Shown here: one piece after another, positions 5,218 to 16,600 of the stretch
How the letters are laid out: each line of letters begins with the position of its first letter
Numbering within the stretch: position 1 is the stretch's first letter
NCBI GenBank assembly: GCA_019118725.1
Contig: DWYO01000147.1
Location: 1 to 18,303 of the forward strand
DNA: 18,303 nt
Direction of reading: 5' to 3'
Origin: Candidatus Parabacteroides intestinavium
GTDB lineage: Bacteria; Bacteroidota; Bacteroidia; Bacteroidales; Tannerellaceae
Program-made: the position numbers and the translations under genes
Notes under the pieces: model-generated
What the model saw: the letters and a program-made list of their open reading frames with translations, nothing else
Database searches by the model: none
Told to the model about the DNA's origin: nothing

Positions 5218-7110
5218 ATGGACATTTGTAATGAGCATATATTGGACGAAATTGATTATCCGGCGGATTTGCGAAACCTTCCGGAGGATAAATTGCCGGA
5301 GGTTTGTAAAGAGCTTCGCCAATATATAATAGATGTTCTGTCGGAAAACCCGGGTCATTTGGGTGCGAGTTTAGGTACGGTAGAACTGACAGTAGCGTTA
5401 CACTATGTATTCAATACTCCTTTTGACCGGATTGTCTGGGATGTTGGGCATCAAGCCTACGGACATAAGATCCTGACCGGCCGGCGCAAGGCTTTCCATA
5501 CCTTGCGGAAGCTGCATGGAATAAGTGGTTTCCCCAATCCGGCAGAAAGCGAGTATGATGCTTTTATAGCCGGACATGCCTCCAATTCCATTTCGGCCGC
5601 CATGGGTATGTCGGTCGCTTCGGCGTTGAAGCAGGAAGAGCGGCATGTCATAGCGGTAATCGGAGACGGTGCCATGACGGGGGGACTGGCATTTGAGGGG
5701 TTGAATAATGCGTCAGCCAATCCGAATAATCTGTTGATTATTTTGAATGACAACAATATGGCGATAGACCATAGTGTAGGAGGACTAAGCCAGTATTTGG
5801 TGAATATTACGACCAGCCAGGCTTATAATAAAATGCGCTATGATGTATATCGTGGTTTGCGGAAGATGAAGCTGATAGACGATAGTCGTCGGGAAAACAT
5901 ACTCCGCTTTAACAACAGTTTGAAAGCCCTGCTGACCCAACAGCACAACCTGTTTGAAGGATTCAGCATCCGTTATTTCGGGCCGGTAGATGGGCACGAT
6001 GTCGGTCATCTGGTCAAATTGCTGAATGACATCAAGGACTTGCAGGGCCCCAAATTACTCCATATCAAAACAAAAAAAGGAAAAGGTTTCAAGCCGGCCG
6101 AAGATTCGGCTACGGAATGGCATGCCCCCGGGCGGTTCAACAAGGAAACCGGAGAGCGGATCATTGTCCATCGGACCGATGAACCGCAATTGTATCAGGA
6201 TGTGTTCGGACACACATTGGTAGAGCTGGCGGAGCAAGATAAACGCATAGTCGGTATTACACCGGCCATGCCTACGGGCTGCTCAATGACCTTCCTTATG
6301 AAAGCTTTTCCGGAACGCACTTTTGATGTAGGCATAGCTGAAGGACATTCCGTAACCTTCTCTGCCGGACTGGCCAAAGAAGGAATGATTCCTTTCTGCA
6401 ATGTTTATTCTTCGTTTATGCAACGGGCGTATGATATGATTATTCATGATGTAGCCTTGCAGAAATTGCACGTCGTGTTGTGTTTAGACCGTGCCGGACT
6501 GGTCGGTGAAGACGGTGCAACCCATCATGGCGTTTTTGATTTAGCCTATTTACGTCCGATTCCGAATCTGACCATTGCCTCACCTTTGGATGAATGGGAT
6601 TTGCGGAATCTGATGTACACCGGTTATGCCGCGCAAAACGGAGCCTTTGTCATCCGTTACCCGCGCGGAAAAGGGGAGAAGGTCGATTGGCATAATGAAA
6701 TGAAAGCGTTGCCGATTGGAAAAGGACGGAAGTTGCATGAGGGAAGAGACATAGCGGTATTGTCATTAGGCCCGATAGGCAATGAAGCGATAAAAGCTAT
6801 TCATGCTGTCGAAAAAGAAGGATTTTCGGTAGCACATTACGATATGATATTCCTGAAACCGCTGGATGAGGATCTGTTGCATGAGGTCGGGAGAAACTTC
6901 CATCGGATAATAACCTTGGAAAATGGCGTGATTAAAGGCGGTTTGGGAAGTGCCGTATTGGAATTCATGGCTGATAACGGCTATACGCCGAAGGTAAAAC
7001 GGATCGGTATTCCGGATCGGTTTATCGAACATGGATCTGTGCCAGAATTGTTCCAACTGTGTGGAATGGATGCCGCAAGCATTGCAGAAGTGATTCGGCA
7101 TTTTGAATGA
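5218..7110 (+). CDS. dxs: 1-deoxy-D-xylulose-5-phosphate synthase
   Basis: This enzyme condenses pyruvate with glyceraldehyde 3-phosphate to 1-deoxy-D-xylulose 5-phosphate, the first step of the MEP pathway to isoprenoids, which also supplies precursors of thiamine and pyridoxal. It is cytoplasmic and needs thiamine diphosphate and Mg2+. The 630 residues are normal for the family. The thiamine domain shows WDVGHQAYGHK (H78, H83), the Mg/diphosphate motif GDG (149-151) to NDNN (177-180), and the family-typical SVGGLSQYL and GPVDGHD segments. The transketolase-type pyrimidine domain carries the catalytic Glu375 in VGIAEGH and the DRAGLVGEDG substrate loop (from D424). The C-terminal transketolase domain is intact. 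The motif reads AEGH, where E. coli has AEQH. The ATG at 5218 follows a -7 box closely. trkA begins 35 bases after the stop. Confidence 0.98.
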   Translation: MDICNEHILDEIDYPADLRNLPEDKLPEVCKELRQYIIDVLSENPGHLGASLGTVELTVALHYVFNTPFDRIVWDVGHQAYGHKILTGRRKAFHTLRKLHGISGFPNPAESEYDAFIAGHASNSISAAMGMSVASALKQEERHVIAVIGDGAMTGGLAFEGLNNASANPNNLLIILNDNNMAIDHSVGGLSQYLVNITTSQAYNKMRYDVYRGLRKMKLIDDSRRENILRFNNSLKALLTQQHNLFEGFSIRYFGPVDGHDVGHLVKLLNDIKDLQGPKLLHIKTKKGKGFKPAEDSATEWHAPGRFNKETGERIIVHRTDEPQLYQDVFGHTLVELAEQDKRIVGITPAMPTGCSMTFLMKAFPERTFDVGIAEGHSVTFSAGLAKEGMIPFCNVYSSFMQRAYDMIIHDVALQKLHVVLCLDRAGLVGEDGATHHGVFDLAYLRPIPNLTIASPLDEWDLRNLMYTGYAAQNGAFVIRYPRGKGEKVDWHNEMKALPIGKGRKLHEGRDIAVLSLGPIGNEAIKAIHAVEKEGFSVAHYDMIFLKPLDEDLLHEVGRNFHRIITLENGVIKGGLGSAVLEFMADNGYTPKVKRIGIPDRFIEHGSVPELFQLCGMDAASIAEVIRHFE

Positions 7111-7145
7111 AAAGAGATTCACTAATTCTTAATTTGAAAACTTGA

Positions 7146-8483
7146 ATGAGAATTGTTATTGCGGGTGCCGGTGAGGTAGGCACTCATTTAGCTAAGATGC
7201 TATCACAGGAAAATCAAGATATTATCTTGATGGACCCGAAGGAAGAACGGTTAAGTACAATGAGCTCTACGCAGGAAGTGCTTCCCGTAGTAGGCAATCC
7301 GACTTCGCTGAAAGATTTGGAGGATGTGGGTATTCGGAAAGCGGATTTGTTTGTCAGTGTTACTCCGGAGGAGACAACCAACGTGACGGCTTGTATTCTT
7401 GCGCATAGCTTAGGTGTACATAGGACTTTCGCTCGAATCAATAACTACGAGTATTTGCAGCCTAAGAATAAAGAGCTGTTTGAGAAACTGGGTATCAATT
7501 CCATGATTTATCCGGAAATGTTGGCAGCCCATGAGATCGTTACCGCTGTAGAACGTCCGTGGGCAAGACAATATTGGGAACTATTCGGTGGAGCCTTGAT
7601 ACTGATTGGCGTGAAGGTAAGAGAGAATGCCCGTATCGTAAACAAGCAGCTGTCTGAATTACTGACCGAACATAAATTCTATCATATTGTAGCTATTAAA
7701 CGGCATAACGAAACCATTATCCCTCGAGGTTATGACCGGATAGAAAACGGGGATCTTCTTTTCTTTACTACAACACGCAATTATATAGAAGATGTCCGAC
7801 TGTTGGCTGGTAAAAAAAATCCGGAGGTGAAGAAGGTAATTATCATGGGAGGCAGCCGTATCGCTTTGCGTGCTTGCCAGTACTTGCCCAGCAGTATCCG
7901 GGTTAAAGTCATAGAGACCGATAAGGAAAAAAGTTTCCGCATCGCAGAAAAAGTGCCGGGAAATGTCTTGATTATTCATGGAGATGGTCGTGATATGGAT
8001 CTGCTGGCCCATGAAGGCATACAAGATGCGCAAGCATTTATCGCGTTAACAGAAAATTCGAGTACCAATATCCTGGCTTGTATGGCTGCCAAACGTTTTG
8101 GGGTGTATAAGACCGTTGCCAAGGTGGAGAATATCGATTATATCCCATTGGCAGAGAGTATGGATATCGGGGCGGTGATTAACAAGAAGCTGATTGCCGC
8201 AAGCCATATTTATCAGTTTTTATTGAATGCCGATGTGTCGAACGTGAAATGTCTGACTTTTGCGAATGCCGATGTGGCTGAATTGGTAGCCCGTCCGAAT
8301 TCGAAAATTACCAAAAAGGCCGTGCGCGATTTGAACTTGCCGAAAGACATGACTTTGGGTGGACTGATCCGAAATGGAAAGCCGATGATGATTAACGGAG
8401 ATATGCAGATACAGGCTTATGACCATGTGGTGGTATTCTGTTTGGATACAGCTATGCGTAAGCTGGAAGATTACTTTAATTAA
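7146..8483 (+). CDS. trkA: Trk potassium uptake system regulatory subunit TrkA
   Basis: This is the peripheral, nucleotide-binding gating subunit of the Trk K+ transporter, on the cytoplasmic face of the inner membrane. The 445 residues hold two RCK modules in tandem, each a Rossmann fold (RCK_N) plus a TrkA-C domain. The first has the dinucleotide loop GAGEVG (7-12) and the acidic Asp30 at the end of the second strand, which favours NAD(H). The second begins VKKVIIMGGSRIA (loop from G235) and has a degenerate glycine motif, with ETD after the following strand. Length and layout match full two-domain TrkA proteins. It sits between dxs and trkH (18 bases to the latter), so transporter and regulator are co-expressed. 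The pairing with dxs has no obvious functional reason. Confidence 0.96.
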   Translation: MRIVIAGAGEVGTHLAKMLSQENQDIILMDPKEERLSTMSSTQEVLPVVGNPTSLKDLEDVGIRKADLFVSVTPEETTNVTACILAHSLGVHRTFARINNYEYLQPKNKELFEKLGINSMIYPEMLAAHEIVTAVERPWARQYWELFGGALILIGVKVRENARIVNKQLSELLTEHKFYHIVAIKRHNETIIPRGYDRIENGDLLFFTTTRNYIEDVRLLAGKKNPEVKKVIIMGGSRIALRACQYLPSSIRVKVIETDKEKSFRIAEKVPGNVLIIHGDGRDMDLLAHEGIQDAQAFIALTENSSTNILACMAAKRFGVYKTVAKVENIDYIPLAESMDIGAVINKKLIAASHIYQFLLNADVSNVKCLTFANADVAELVARPNSKITKKAVRDLNLPKDMTLGGLIRNGKPMMINGDMQIQAYDHVVVFCLDTAMRKLEDYFN

Positions 8484-8501
8484 TTAATCAGGTAGTGTAT
8501 T

Positions 8502-9956
8502 ATGCTGAATATCCGTTTTATATTCAAGATGCTGGGATTGATGTTCATTATAGAGACATTCTTTATGCTTCTTTCCACAGCTGTAGCTTTTATTTATCAA
8601 GGGGATGATGTTATTCCGTTAGCTTGTTCTAGCGGAATTCTGTTTGTAGCCGGATTGGTGTTGTATTTATTGGGACTTCATGCCAACGAACGTTCTGCCG
8701 GAAGGCGTGAAGGTATGTTGGTTGTCGCGCTTACCTGGGCCTTGCTTTCTTTATTCGGTATGTTGCCTTTCTATATTGGTGGCTATACGGACAGTGTGGC
8801 CGGGGCCTATTTTGAGACTATGTCTGGTTTTACGACTACAGGTGCATCTATATTCCCGAATGTGGAATTGCTGCCGAACGGAATACTTTTCTGGCGCAGT
8901 CTGTTGCAATGGCAGGGAGGTATGGGAATGATCGTTTTCACCGTAGCCCTGCTTCCTATCTTCGGCGAAGGGGCCTCTCAGATGTTTGATGCGGAATCCT
9001 CCGGAATTACCCACGAACGTTTCCGTCCGCGTATCACGCAAGTTGCCAAACGGTTATGGGGTATATATGTGTTTCTGACTCTCTTATTGGTAGGTTTACT
9101 TTGGATCGGACCGATGAACCTGTTTGATGCCATCAATCACGCGATGACCTGTTTGGCTACAGGCGGGTTTTCTACCAAGGCAGCCGGTATAGCTTATTGG
9201 CAATCGCCTTATGTGGAGTATATTCTTTCTGTGTTCATGTGTATAGGTGCTACCAACATGACTTTGGTTTATTTGTTTTTTAGCGGCAAGTTCGATAAGT
9301 TGTTGAAAGATGAGGAAGTTCGTTGGTTTTATGCCATTGTGGCTATTGCTGTGGTTGTTGTTACGGCATGGCTTTATTGTAAAGGAATTTATACAGACTT
9401 TGAGGCGGCTTTCCGAAACGCCCTGTTTCAAGTGGCAACTTTGATTTCAACAACCGGTTATGCGGATGCGGATTATATCCCGTGGGGACCTTTCTTTTGG
9501 GTAATTGCGCTTATCTTGATGGTAATTTGCGGTTGCGCGGGATCTACCTGTGGCGGATTCAAAGTCGGTCGTTTTGTGATCATGGCAAAGAATCTATTGA
9601 ATATATTCAAGAAACAGACTCATCCGCATGCTGTTCTGCCGGTACGTTTCAATGGGCGGGTGATTTCCACCGATGTGGTGAACCGGGTGCTTGCTTTTGC
9701 TTTTGCCTATGTAGTGTTGATTGTAGCAGGATGCTTGATATTGATGGCGGATGGCGTTGGATTCGAAGAAGCCATAGGGGCGGTTGTTACCTGTTTGGGA
9801 AATGTAGGTCCGGGGCTTGGTACGTGTGGGCCGGTAGGTAATTTTGCCGACTTTTCCGATTTGAGTAAGTGGGTTTTGTCGTTCATTATGTTGACCGGCC
9901 GATTGGAGATATTTACCGTATTGACCATTCTGTTGCCGAGCTTTTGGAAGCAATAA
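8502..9956 (+). CDS. trkH: Trk potassium uptake system membrane subunit TrkH
   Basis: This is the inner-membrane, K+-conducting subunit, 484 residues long like E. coli TrkH. It is built from four M1-P-M2 repeats. All four selectivity-filter segments are visible: TTTGA (111-115), ATGGF (219-223), STTGY (316-320) and CLGNVGPG (431-438), each with the conserved glycine that lines the pore. The many hydrophobic segments begin with residues 10-32. The stretch GCAGSTCGGFKVGRF, between repeats 3 and 4, corresponds to the gating-loop region of the family. The gene follows trkA directly, and the two proteins should form one complex. No terminator follows it, so read-through towards ruvA is possible. 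Confidence 0.97.
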   Translation: MLNIRFIFKMLGLMFIIETFFMLLSTAVAFIYQGDDVIPLACSSGILFVAGLVLYLLGLHANERSAGRREGMLVVALTWALLSLFGMLPFYIGGYTDSVAGAYFETMSGFTTTGASIFPNVELLPNGILFWRSLLQWQGGMGMIVFTVALLPIFGEGASQMFDAESSGITHERFRPRITQVAKRLWGIYVFLTLLLVGLLWIGPMNLFDAINHAMTCLATGGFSTKAAGIAYWQSPYVEYILSVFMCIGATNMTLVYLFFSGKFDKLLKDEEVRWFYAIVAIAVVVVTAWLYCKGIYTDFEAAFRNALFQVATLISTTGYADADYIPWGPFFWVIALILMVICGCAGSTCGGFKVGRFVIMAKNLLNIFKKQTHPHAVLPVRFNGRVISTDVVNRVLAFAFAYVVLIVAGCLILMADGVGFEEAIGAVVTCLGNVGPGLGTCGPVGNFADFSDLSKWVLSFIMLTGRLEIFTVLTILLPSFWKQ

Positions 9957-10010
9957 GGGACGTATGGCGCAGATTGTTTAGGTGTACACGAAAAATATAG
10001 GCGGGGAAAT

Positions 10011-10052
10011 ATACGTTTTGCAGGGAATTTACGTTATAAGCTTAAGTACTTA
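10011..10052 (+). promoter_or_regulatory. Possible promoter/operator region upstream of ruvA
   Basis: The 115 bases between trkH and ruvA contain TACGTTTTG (10012-10020), which is one base longer than the -7 consensus TAnnTTTG. A perfect 10-base palindrome TAAGTACTTA (10043-10052) lies 19 bases before the ruvA ATG. No good -33 box is seen. This is a weak candidate for a ruvA-sprA promoter. Confidence 0.25.
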
Positions 10053-10071
10053 TGATTGGAGATAAGAAAAG

Positions 10072-10668
10072 ATGATAGACTATATAAAAGGTGAAATTGT
10101 GGACTTGACGCCGGCCAGGATGGTGATGGAGTGTGGCGGAATTGGCTATGATATACAAATTTCGCTGACTACTTTTACCGCTTTTCATGGGAAAAGCGAA
10201 GGGAAGATTTACATTTATGAGGTGATTCGGGAAGATGCGCATTTGTTGTTCGGTTTTTCTGATACGATGGAACGTGAACTGTTTTTGCTGTTGACATCGG
10301 TATCAGGAGTGGGACCGAACACGGCACGGATGATTCTTTCTTCTTTGCAGCCCACAGAGCTGATTCAAGCCATTGCTTCCAAAGATGAGGAGGCATTGAC
10401 CGGTGTGAAGGGCATCGGATTGAAGACGGCCCAACGTATATTGGTCGATTTGAAGAATAAAGTGAAGTCGATGGAGACCTGGACTGATCTGCCCGCTCAA
10501 CATGTGACCCGAATCTTGAATGCGAAAGTGGCTGAAGAGGCTGTTGCCGCTCTGGTTATGTTAGGTTTTCAGAAATCGGCTTCACAAAAAGCGGTTATCT
10601 CTATTCTGAAAGGCAATCCGGCGATGCAGGTAGAACAAGTAATCAAGTCTGCTCTTAAAATGCTCTAA
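10072..10668 (+). CDS. ruvA: Holliday junction branch-migration protein RuvA
   Basis: RuvA forms tetramers that bind Holliday junctions and load the RuvB motor during recombination and repair. At 198 residues it has the normal length. Domain I (OB fold) begins MIDYIKGEIVDLTPARMVME and includes GGIGYDIQIS. Domain II has two helix-hairpin-helix motifs: SVSGVGPNTA (76-85) and GVKGIGLKTAQRIL (111-124). After a flexible stretch, domain III (about 150-198), which contacts RuvB, closes the protein with AVAALVMLGFQKSAS. ruvB is not in the window. The stop TAA and the sprA ATG share one base (TAATG at 10666-10670), so the two genes are probably translationally coupled. Confidence 0.97.
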   Translation: MIDYIKGEIVDLTPARMVMECGGIGYDIQISLTTFTAFHGKSEGKIYIYEVIREDAHLLFGFSDTMERELFLLLTSVSGVGPNTARMILSSLQPTELIQAIASKDEEALTGVKGIGLKTAQRILVDLKNKVKSMETWTDLPAQHVTRILNAKVAEEAVAALVMLGFQKSASQKAVISILKGNPAMQVEQVIKSALKML

Positions 10669-13600
10669 TGAGGAAGCGGTTCAAATATATATTGTTGCTG
10701 AGTGCATTCATCTTATTGAGCGGATTATGGGCTTTGAATGCAGACTACTTGGCTCCGTCTCAGTTCCTTCCGGAATTTGAGATAGCAGAACCTGTGCCTC
10801 AGTCTCAGGTGCGCGATTCGGTCCCGCCGACACGTTATCCGGTTTCGAAAACAACCACCGAGGAGTATGAAGACCTGCTGAAACATTCGCCGGCCGATTT
10901 GAAAGATCCGGAAAATGTTACTACGACTATTGAATATGACATAAATACGGGAACTTATATTGTCAAGACAAAATTGGGCGATATGGAATTGGGCACGCCT
11001 ATGTCCTTGACTCCCGAAGAATATCAGGATTACAGTATGCAGGAGTCGATGCGCTCCTATTTCCGGGCTAAGAATGCGGAAGAGTTTGAGAAAGAGGCCA
11101 ACAAGAAATTTAATATCACCGATATGCAGTTCGATCTGGGTCCGGCTGAACGCATATTCGGTCCGGGTGGAGTACGGGTAAAGACACAAGGATCAGCGGA
11201 AGTGACTATCGGATTGAAAAACAATACAACAGATAATCCGTCCCTTCCGACACGTGCCCGGAGCCGTACCTATTTCAATTTTGATGAGAGTGTGCAATTA
11301 AATATGCAAGCTTCGGTAGGTAGCAAAGTAAATTTCAACATGAATTACAATACCGAAACCTCGTTCGATTTTGATTCTAAGCAACTGAAGTTAGGATATA
11401 CCGGTGAAGAAGATGAGATTATCAAATCTATCGAAGCCGGAAATGTCAGTATGACCACTAGTAACTCGTTGATAAACGGTGGTTCTGCCCTGTTCGGTAT
11501 GAAGGCGGATTTGCAATTTGGTAAGTTGCGAGTGAATGCACTGTTGGCACAACAGGAGTCCAGCTCGAAGACCGTAACCGCGAAAGGCGGTGTTCAAACG
11601 AAAGAATTTGAGATAACGATTGATGACTATGACGAGAACCGTCACTTCTTTTTGTCTCAATATTTTCGGGATCATTATGATGAGTCTTTAACCAAGTTGC
11701 CACGAGTTAATTCGGCTATAACCATTAATCGCGTAGAGATTTGGGTGACCAATAAGCAAGGCAATTATGACCAGTCACGTAATATTGTCGCTTTTTCTGA
11801 TTTGGGAGAACACGATCACATCAGTAATTCGCAATTCGTAGCGCAGGGATCGTCCGATCGTCCTTCCAACGAAGCGAATAACTTGTATCAGACTATTACG
11901 ACCAATTATCCGGAAGCCCGGCAAGTCAGTCGGGTGACCCAAGTATTGGGCGGATTTTTGGAGAGTGGACGAGACTTTGAGAAAATAGAAAGTGCCCGAT
12001 TACTGGATGCGTCTGAATATGTTGTCAATGAGCAGTTGGGGTATGTTTCGCTGACCTCACAAATCCAATCTGATGATGTGCTGGCGGTGGCGTTTGAATA
12101 TACTTACATGGGGCAGGCCTATCAAGTGGGTGAGTTTGCCAGTGATAATACGGAGAATACCTCCAACTGCCTTTATGTGAAGTTGCTGAAAGGTACGAAT
12201 ATGTCACCGAATATGCCTTTTTGGGATTTGATGATGAAGAATGTCTATTCGTTGGATGCTTACTCTGTTCAGAAAGAGAAGTTCCAGATGAACATTTTAT
12301 ACCAAAGTGATACAACCGGAACCTATGTGAATTACCTGTCAGAAGGAGCAATCAGGAATGAGATATTGCTGAAGGTAATGAATTTGGACCGTTTGAATTC
12401 TCAGAATGAAGCCCATTCGGATGGATTCTTTGATTTCGTGGACGGGTATACGATTATGGCAGCCAATGGAAAAATTATCTTCCCGGTGGTTGAACCTTTC
12501 GGTTCGCACTTGCGAAAGAAAATAGGGAACGATGCCATTGCGGACAAGTATGTTTATCAGGAGCTGTATGATTCGACGAAAACGTATGCTCAACAGATTG
12601 CTGAAAAAAACAAGTTCATTTTACGAGGTGAATATAAAGCCTCTACAACCGGTGAAATTGTATTGGATGCGACCAATGTGGCGCGAGGCTCCGTAAAAGT
12701 TACAGCGGGAGGAACCGTCTTGACGGAAAATGTGGATTATACGGTTGATTATGCTTCGGGTATTGTAACTATCTTGAATGAAAATGTTCTTTCCAGCGGG
12801 ACCGCTGTCAGCGTATCGTTGGAAAATCAGTCGGCTTACAATATGCAACGTAAGACGATGATGGGACTCGATTTGAATTATCAGTTGACCAAAGACATCA
12901 ACTTTGGTGCGACAATCATGCACATGTCCGAGATGCCATTGACCACCAAAACAGTGCTGGGAGATGAATCGGTCAAGAATACATTGTGGGGATTGAATGC
13001 TTCTTATAAGGCAGAGAGTCAGTGGCTCACCAACGTATTTGACAAGCTGCCGTTATTGACACTGACTAAGCCAAGTCAGATTTCGCTTAATGCTGAATTC
13101 GCGCATTTGATAGCCGGACATTATGAAAATGAGAACACAGGAGCCTATTCTTATTTGGATGATTTTGAATCGACACAAAGTTCGGTCGACTTGTTGAATC
13201 CATATCCTTGGAATTTGGCCAGTACACCTTACGATGACGCCGCCACAGCTCTGTTTCCGGAGGCTTCAAGAGTAAATGATATTGAGTATGGAAAGAACCG
13301 TGCGCTGATGGCTTGGTATTATGTCGATGGAATCTTTAATCGCCGGAATTCGCGTTCACGTCCGAATCACCTGACGGATGACGATTTGTCGAATCATTTT
13401 GTGCGTGCTGTACAAGTTACCGAGCTATTCCCGGGACGAGATATCAGTGTAAACGATAATACGCTGCTTTCGGTTTTGAATGTGGCATATTATCCGAATG
13501 AACGTGGTCCGTATAACCTGGATGCAGATGCCGTCAATTCAGATGGTACTTTGCAACATCCGGAACAACGTTGGGGCGGAATTATGCGTAAGCTTGATCA

Positions 13601-16600
13601 GGTGGATTTCGAGACGGCCAATATTGAGTATATAGAGTTTTGGCTGATGGATCCGTTTGTCTATAATTCCACAACTGCTCAAGGCGGAGATTTGTACTTT
13701 AACTTGGGAGATATATCTGAAGATATTTTGAAAGATGAAAAAAAGTTCTTTGAGAATGGTCTTCCTGTGGACGGCAATATGGCCGATGTAGATACAACAG
13801 TTTGGGGTAAAGTGCCTCGTCAACAGAGCACAGTTTATGCTTTCGATAATAGTACCGGATCACGTTCGTTGCAGGATGTCGGGTTGAATGGCTTGTCTTC
13901 GGAAGAGGAATTGCAGTTTTCTACTTATCAGGATTTCTTGGCGCAATTGACTCCGAAAATATCTGCGGAAACATTAGCAGCATGGCAGGATGATCCGTTA
14001 TCTGTATTGAATAACCCATCGGGTGATAAATTCCATTATTTCCGGGGGTCGGATTATGATGCTCAGGAGTTAGGAATCTTAGAGCGCTATAAACGTTATA
14101 ACGGTACTGAGGGAAACTCGGAAGAGTCTACAGAAAGTTATAGTACGGCATCACGGACTACTCCGGATGTGGAGGACCTGAATCAGGATAATACGTTGAA
14201 CGAGAATGAGAAATATTTTGAGTACAAGATATCGCTTCGCCCGCAGGACATGCAGGTTGGCTCTAATTATATTGTAGATGAACAGGAAGCCACAGTAGAG
14301 CTGGAGAATGGCGAAAGAAGTTCTGTAAAGTGGTATCAGTTCAAGATTCCTGTGAAGCAATACCAAAGGAAGATCGGAGCCATTAACGATTTTAAGACGA
14401 TTCGTTTCATGCGTATGTATATGACTGGCTTCCGGGAAACGACTATTTTGCGTTTCGGTACATTTGAGTTGGTTCGAGGTGAGTGGCGTGTCTATGAAAG
14501 AGACTTGTCGAATTCAACCTCTACTCCTTCGGCTGATGCGACATTAGAAGTTTCAACGGTCAATATCGAAGAGAATGGCCGCCGTGAACCGGTGAATTAT
14601 GTATTGCCTCCGGGGGTGACCCGAATGCAGGATCCAAGCCAGCCGCAGTTGCGCCAGGAGAATGAACAATCACTTTCGATGAAAGTGACGAATCTGTCTC
14701 AACAGGATGCGGTGGCAATCTATAAGAATACCAGTTATGATTTGCGTCAATATAAACGGATGCAATTGTTTACACATGCCGAGGCTTTGATAGATGATGC
14801 TACAGGGCTTTCTAATGGAGATTTGTCTGTATTCATCCGTTTAGGCTCGGATTATACCAATAATTATTATGAGTATGAAGTGCCGTTGACCGTGACTCCG
14901 GCAGGGCAGAACGGTCAGACGGAGGTTTGGCCGGAATCCAATATGATGGATTTTGCCTTTGAGACCTTGACAGATGTGAAGCTTAATCGTAATAAGGCGA
15001 AGCGGGAAGGCCGGGATGGCGTTACTTATCAAACGGTATATTCGGAATACGATCCGAACAATTCGCGGAATACGGTTCGGGTGATTGGTAATCCCAGTTT
15101 GGCTGAGGTGAAAGTAATTATGATAGGTATCCGTAATACTTCTGTTACCGGTGTCAAGAATGGTGAAGTTTGGGTGAATGAGTTACGTTTGACCGACTTC
15201 AATGAAGAGGGCGGTTGGGCGGCTAATGTCAACATGAATGTTGCTTTGTCAGATTTAGGAACAGTGAATGTGGCCGGACGTGTCGAGACTGCCGGATTCG
15301 GTGCGTTGGACCAGTCCGTAACAGAACGCCGTTTAGACGATTATTCGCAATACAGTGTTTCGACAACACTCGAATTGGGCAAATTCTTCCCGGAGAAGGC
15401 TAAGGTTAGCATTCCGTTCTATTATGCGTATTCCCGCGAACGGATAACGCCTCAGTATGATCCGTTGAATAAGGATATAAAGATGAGCGATGCGTTGGAT
15501 AATGTAGAGACACAGGCCGAAAAGGATTCTATCAAGAACTATTCCATTGAACAGACTACGATAAAGAGCATTGCGTTCAATAATGTACATGTGGATATAC
15601 AGAGCAAAAATCCAATGCCGTACGATCCGGCAAACTTCTCGCTGAGTTATTCGTATAGCGAGAATAGTATGCAGGACCCGGAAACGGAATACGAACGTAC
15701 CAAGAACTGGAACGGAAGTTTTGCTTATACTTATACCCCCTATGCCAAACCTTTCCGGCCTTTTGAGAAGTTGGAGAAGAATAATGGGTATACGAAGTAT
15801 CTCAAACAATTTTCATTGAATTATTTGCCATCGAACATCAGTTTCCAGACGACCATGATGCGTAATTATTATGAATTGCAATTGCGCGATTTGAATAGCT
15901 TGGAGTATGGCGGGCAGAATAGCATTCCGGTTTCGTTCAGTCAAGAGTTCTATTGGGATAGGGCCTTTAGCTTACGTTGGGACTTTACCAATAATTTGTC
16001 GGTGAACTTCACCTCCGGAACGAATGCCCGTATAGAGGAACCTTATGTTCAGGTGAATAAAGAACTGAATCCAGATCAGTATCAGGTGTGGAAAGATTCC
16101 ATTAAGCAGAGTATCAAGGATTTGGGTACACCTTTGAAGTATGACCAGCAGTTCTCTGTAACATGGAATTTGCCTTTACAGTATATTCCGGTATTGGATT
16201 GGATAAACAGTTCGGCTTCCTATAATGCGTCTTATAATTGGGAGCGTAGTGCGGAAATTGAGGACGATGATCCGATTGGAAATGTCATTAAGAATCAGCG
16301 TCAGATAGATTGGCAAGGCAATTTCAATTTCCAATCGTTGTATAACAAGAACGCTTATTTGAAGAAGATCAACCAGAAGTTCAATACAACGGCTCGGAAT
16401 AATAACCGGCGGACTCAACAACAGAAGAAAAAGAAAGAGGTCAAACTGGAGAAGGAGATTGTCCTTAGTCCGGATAGTGATGTAATCGTTCAGCATGGTA
16501 TGTTTACGAAGAAAGTGCGTATTACGGCGGTGGGTGCGGACGGGAAACGTTATGCCATCAAATATAAACCGATCAATTATGCGCAGGTAAAAATATTGAA

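Noticed and set aside
9957..10071. Terminator after trkH
   Set aside because: No stem followed by a T-run is visible; the palindromes near 10043 are short and lack a T tract.
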